Below, in pieces: positions 5,464 to 6,315 of a DNA stretch of 6,315 nucleotides. Position 1 is the first letter of the stretch, and every line of letters starts with the position of its first letter. Origin of the DNA: Bacteroidales bacterium (GTDB lineage: Bacteria > Bacteroidota > Bacteroidia > Bacteroidales > WCHB1-69); contig JAISTU010000195.1 in the NCBI GenBank assembly GCA_031272415.1, positions 1 through 6,315 of the forward strand. Direction: 5' to 3'. Position numbers and translations under genes: made by a program. Below the pieces are notes generated by a model. It saw nothing but the letters and a program-made list of their open reading frames with translations, was not told the DNA's origin and made no database searches.

Positions 5464-5618
5464 AAGAAAAAAAACTATTTTTAAAAAATTGTTAATATTA
5501 AAATAGAATGTATTTTTATGTATTTTTACTATTAGCAATTTTTGTGCCACTGCCCCCCAAAACCGCTCTCAAAAACAATAATATAAGATAATAGGTACAA
5601 AAATGCAAAAAAACAAAT

Positions 5619-5640
5619 GAAAGTTGAAAATCGAAAATTG
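5619..5640 (+). repeat. Heptanucleotide repeat (GAAAATT type)
   Basis: Successive units are GAAAGTT, GAAAATC and GAAAATT, then G, with an exact 7-bp period. This is a further member of the heptad family, with a different unit sequence. Confidence 0.55.
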
Positions 5641-5684
5641 TTTTTCACCCTTTCTCCTTGTACCTTTCCCCATGCACCATTTTC

Positions 5685-5705
5685 GGGCAAGGCATGCCGT
5701 TGCCC
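5685..5705. repeat. GC-rich palindromic element (GGGCAA ... TTGCCC)
   Basis: Arms GGGCAA (5685-5690) and TTGCCC (5700-5705) flank a 9-nt centre containing the palindrome GGCATGCC. It is markedly GC-rich against its surroundings and lies only ~35 bp upstream of the -7 box of the next gene. It has no T-run, so it is not an intrinsic terminator. It resembles small dispersed palindromes of the REP type, which is an inference. Confidence 0.6.
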
Positions 5706-5711
5706 CTACAT

Positions 5712-5747
5712 TTTTTAATTTTTAATTGAAAAAAAAATGTATCTTTG
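5712..5747 (+). promoter_or_regulatory. Promoter of the AAA-ATPase-like gene (heptads plus TATCTTTG)
   Basis: The -7 box TATCTTTG is at 5740-5747. Upstream are T-run, AATTTTT and AATTGAA units. AATT (5724-5727) is followed by 10 nt and TGTATCTTTG, identical in layout to the ffs and htpG promoters. The start would be near 5753, giving a leader of about 26 nt before the ATG at 5779. Confidence 0.8.
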
Positions 5748-5778
5748 TAATTTAGTAACTAAAAAACCAAAATAAATT

Positions 5779-6315
5779 ATGGAAACACCGATTAGAAAAT
5801 ACCCCATAGGGCAGCAAGATTTTGAATATTTGAGGAAGAACGATTTTTTGTATTATGATAAAACGGGTTTTATATATCCGTTAGTTACGGCACACAAACA
5901 GGTTTTTCTTTCACGTCCGCGTAGATTTGGAAAAAGTTTGTTTCTTTCTACTTTGAAGTACTATTTTAAAGGTAGAAAAGAATTGTTTAATGGATTGAAA
6001 ATCAGTGAATTAGAGAAAGATTGGACTGAGTATCCTGTTTTTCATATTGAGTTTAATCGCAGTGGTTTTGAATCATTGGAGAGTCTAAAATCTGTTTTAA
6101 GAGAAAACCTTGAAATCATTGAGGAAAAGTGGGGAGAAACGGACAAAAAAGAAGAACTTTCTGTGCGTTTCTCGACCTTAATTCGTAAAGCAGCCAAAAA
6201 ATCAGGCAAAAAAGTAGTTGTTTTGATAGACGAGTATGATAAACCATTGTTTGCTACAATGCATAATAAAATTTTAAATGAAGAAATACGAGAAACATTA
6301 AAAGGTTTTTACGGT
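5779..6315 (+). CDS. AAA-ATPase-like family protein (N-terminal part, runs off the right edge)
   Basis: The reading frame is open from the ATG at 5779 for 179 codons to the edge. It belongs to the AAA-ATPase-like family (Pfam AAA-ATPase_like), whose members usually continue into a C-terminal PD-(D/E)XK nuclease-like domain and total about 500-560 residues. Seen here are the N-terminal YPIGQQDFEYLRKNDFLYYDKT (7-28, shown as a family hallmark), the P-loop variant RPRRFGKSL (46-54, with K52 and S53), and the Walker B-like VVVLIDEYDKPL (146-157, with D151 and E152). Members are present in many copies in Bacteroidota genomes; the function is unproven, with mobile-element, nuclease or defence roles suggested by the domains only. 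The nuclease half is outside the window and could not be checked. The start is supported by the promoter ending 31 nt upstream. Confidence 0.9.
   Translation, partial: METPIRKYPIGQQDFEYLRKNDFLYYDKTGFIYPLVTAHKQVFLSRPRRFGKSLFLSTLKYYFKGRKELFNGLKISELEKDWTEYPVFHIEFNRSGFESLESLKSVLRENLEIIEEKWGETDKKEELSVRFSTLIRKAAKKSGKKVVVLIDEYDKPLFATMHNKILNEEIRETLKGFYG

Larger units (their letters stand above)
5464..5737. other. Non-coding intergenic region between the T9SS remnant and the ATPase gene
   Basis: This stretch of nearly 300 bp shows no convincing gene. It holds AT-rich sequence upstream of the remnant, a partial GCATTTTTGT match to the 32-bp repeat on the minus strand near 5597-5606, a heptad array (5619-5640), a C/T-rich stretch (5641-5680), a GC-rich palindrome (5685-5705), and AATTTTT heptads that run into the promoter of the next gene. 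Confidence 0.6.

Noticed and set aside
5464..5550. N-terminal extension of the T9SS remnant to the ATG at 5550
   Set aside because: The extension precedes a textbook signal peptide start (MKTKK) and would bury it; it is AT-rich intergenic sequence read by chance.
5685..5705. Intrinsic terminator
   Set aside because: The stem has no following T-run on either strand within the expected distance and no gene ends nearby.

Overview
This is an AT-rich chromosomal window that most likely comes from a member of the Bacteroidota. Four independent signs point there. Three promoters carry the phylum's -7 box TAnnTTTG, always as TATCTTTG. There is a remnant of a type IX secretion (T9SS) C-terminal sorting domain. 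HtpG, the YciO-type protein and the Rhs core all look like the versions found in that phylum. The last gene belongs to the AAA-ATPase-like family that is heavily expanded there. A Chitinophagales, Saprospirales or Cytophagales type of organism is a guess and cannot be settled from this sequence.

Layout. (1) The minus strand at 1-308 holds an Rhs repeat-associated core that lacks everything upstream of its last ~100 residues and runs off the left edge. (2) The minus strand at 459-3520 is a two-gene operon, htpG followed by a class-III PLP aminotransferase, joined by an ATGA stop/start overlap. A promoter sits directly before htpG and shows that the longest htpG reading frame starts too early. 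(3) The plus strand at 3901-5020 is a compact housekeeping block: SRP RNA (ffs), a YciO/Sua5-type threonylcarbamoyl-AMP synthase-family protein, and RNase P RNA (rnpB), with only about 10-30 nt between members. (4) The minus strand at 5129-5463 holds a broken T9SS-exported protein gene: signal peptide plus sorting domain, with the middle missing and the two parts out of frame, followed by an intact-looking terminator. (5) The plus strand from 5779 to the right edge is the N-terminal half of an AAA-ATPase-like/PD-(D/E)XK-type protein with its own promoter.

No new multi-gene defence or metabolic system is visible. The unexpected structure lies between the genes. A 32-bp dispersed repeat occurs three times (28-29 of 32 matching). 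Tandem arrays with an exact 7-bp period occur in every intergenic space. A 9-bp-period array and a GC-rich palindrome are also present. The AATTTTT version of the heptad array lies immediately upstream of the -7 box at all three recognisable promoters, with identical spacing (AATT, 10 nt, TGTATCTTTG). This suggests the repeats are part of the promoters or travel with them.
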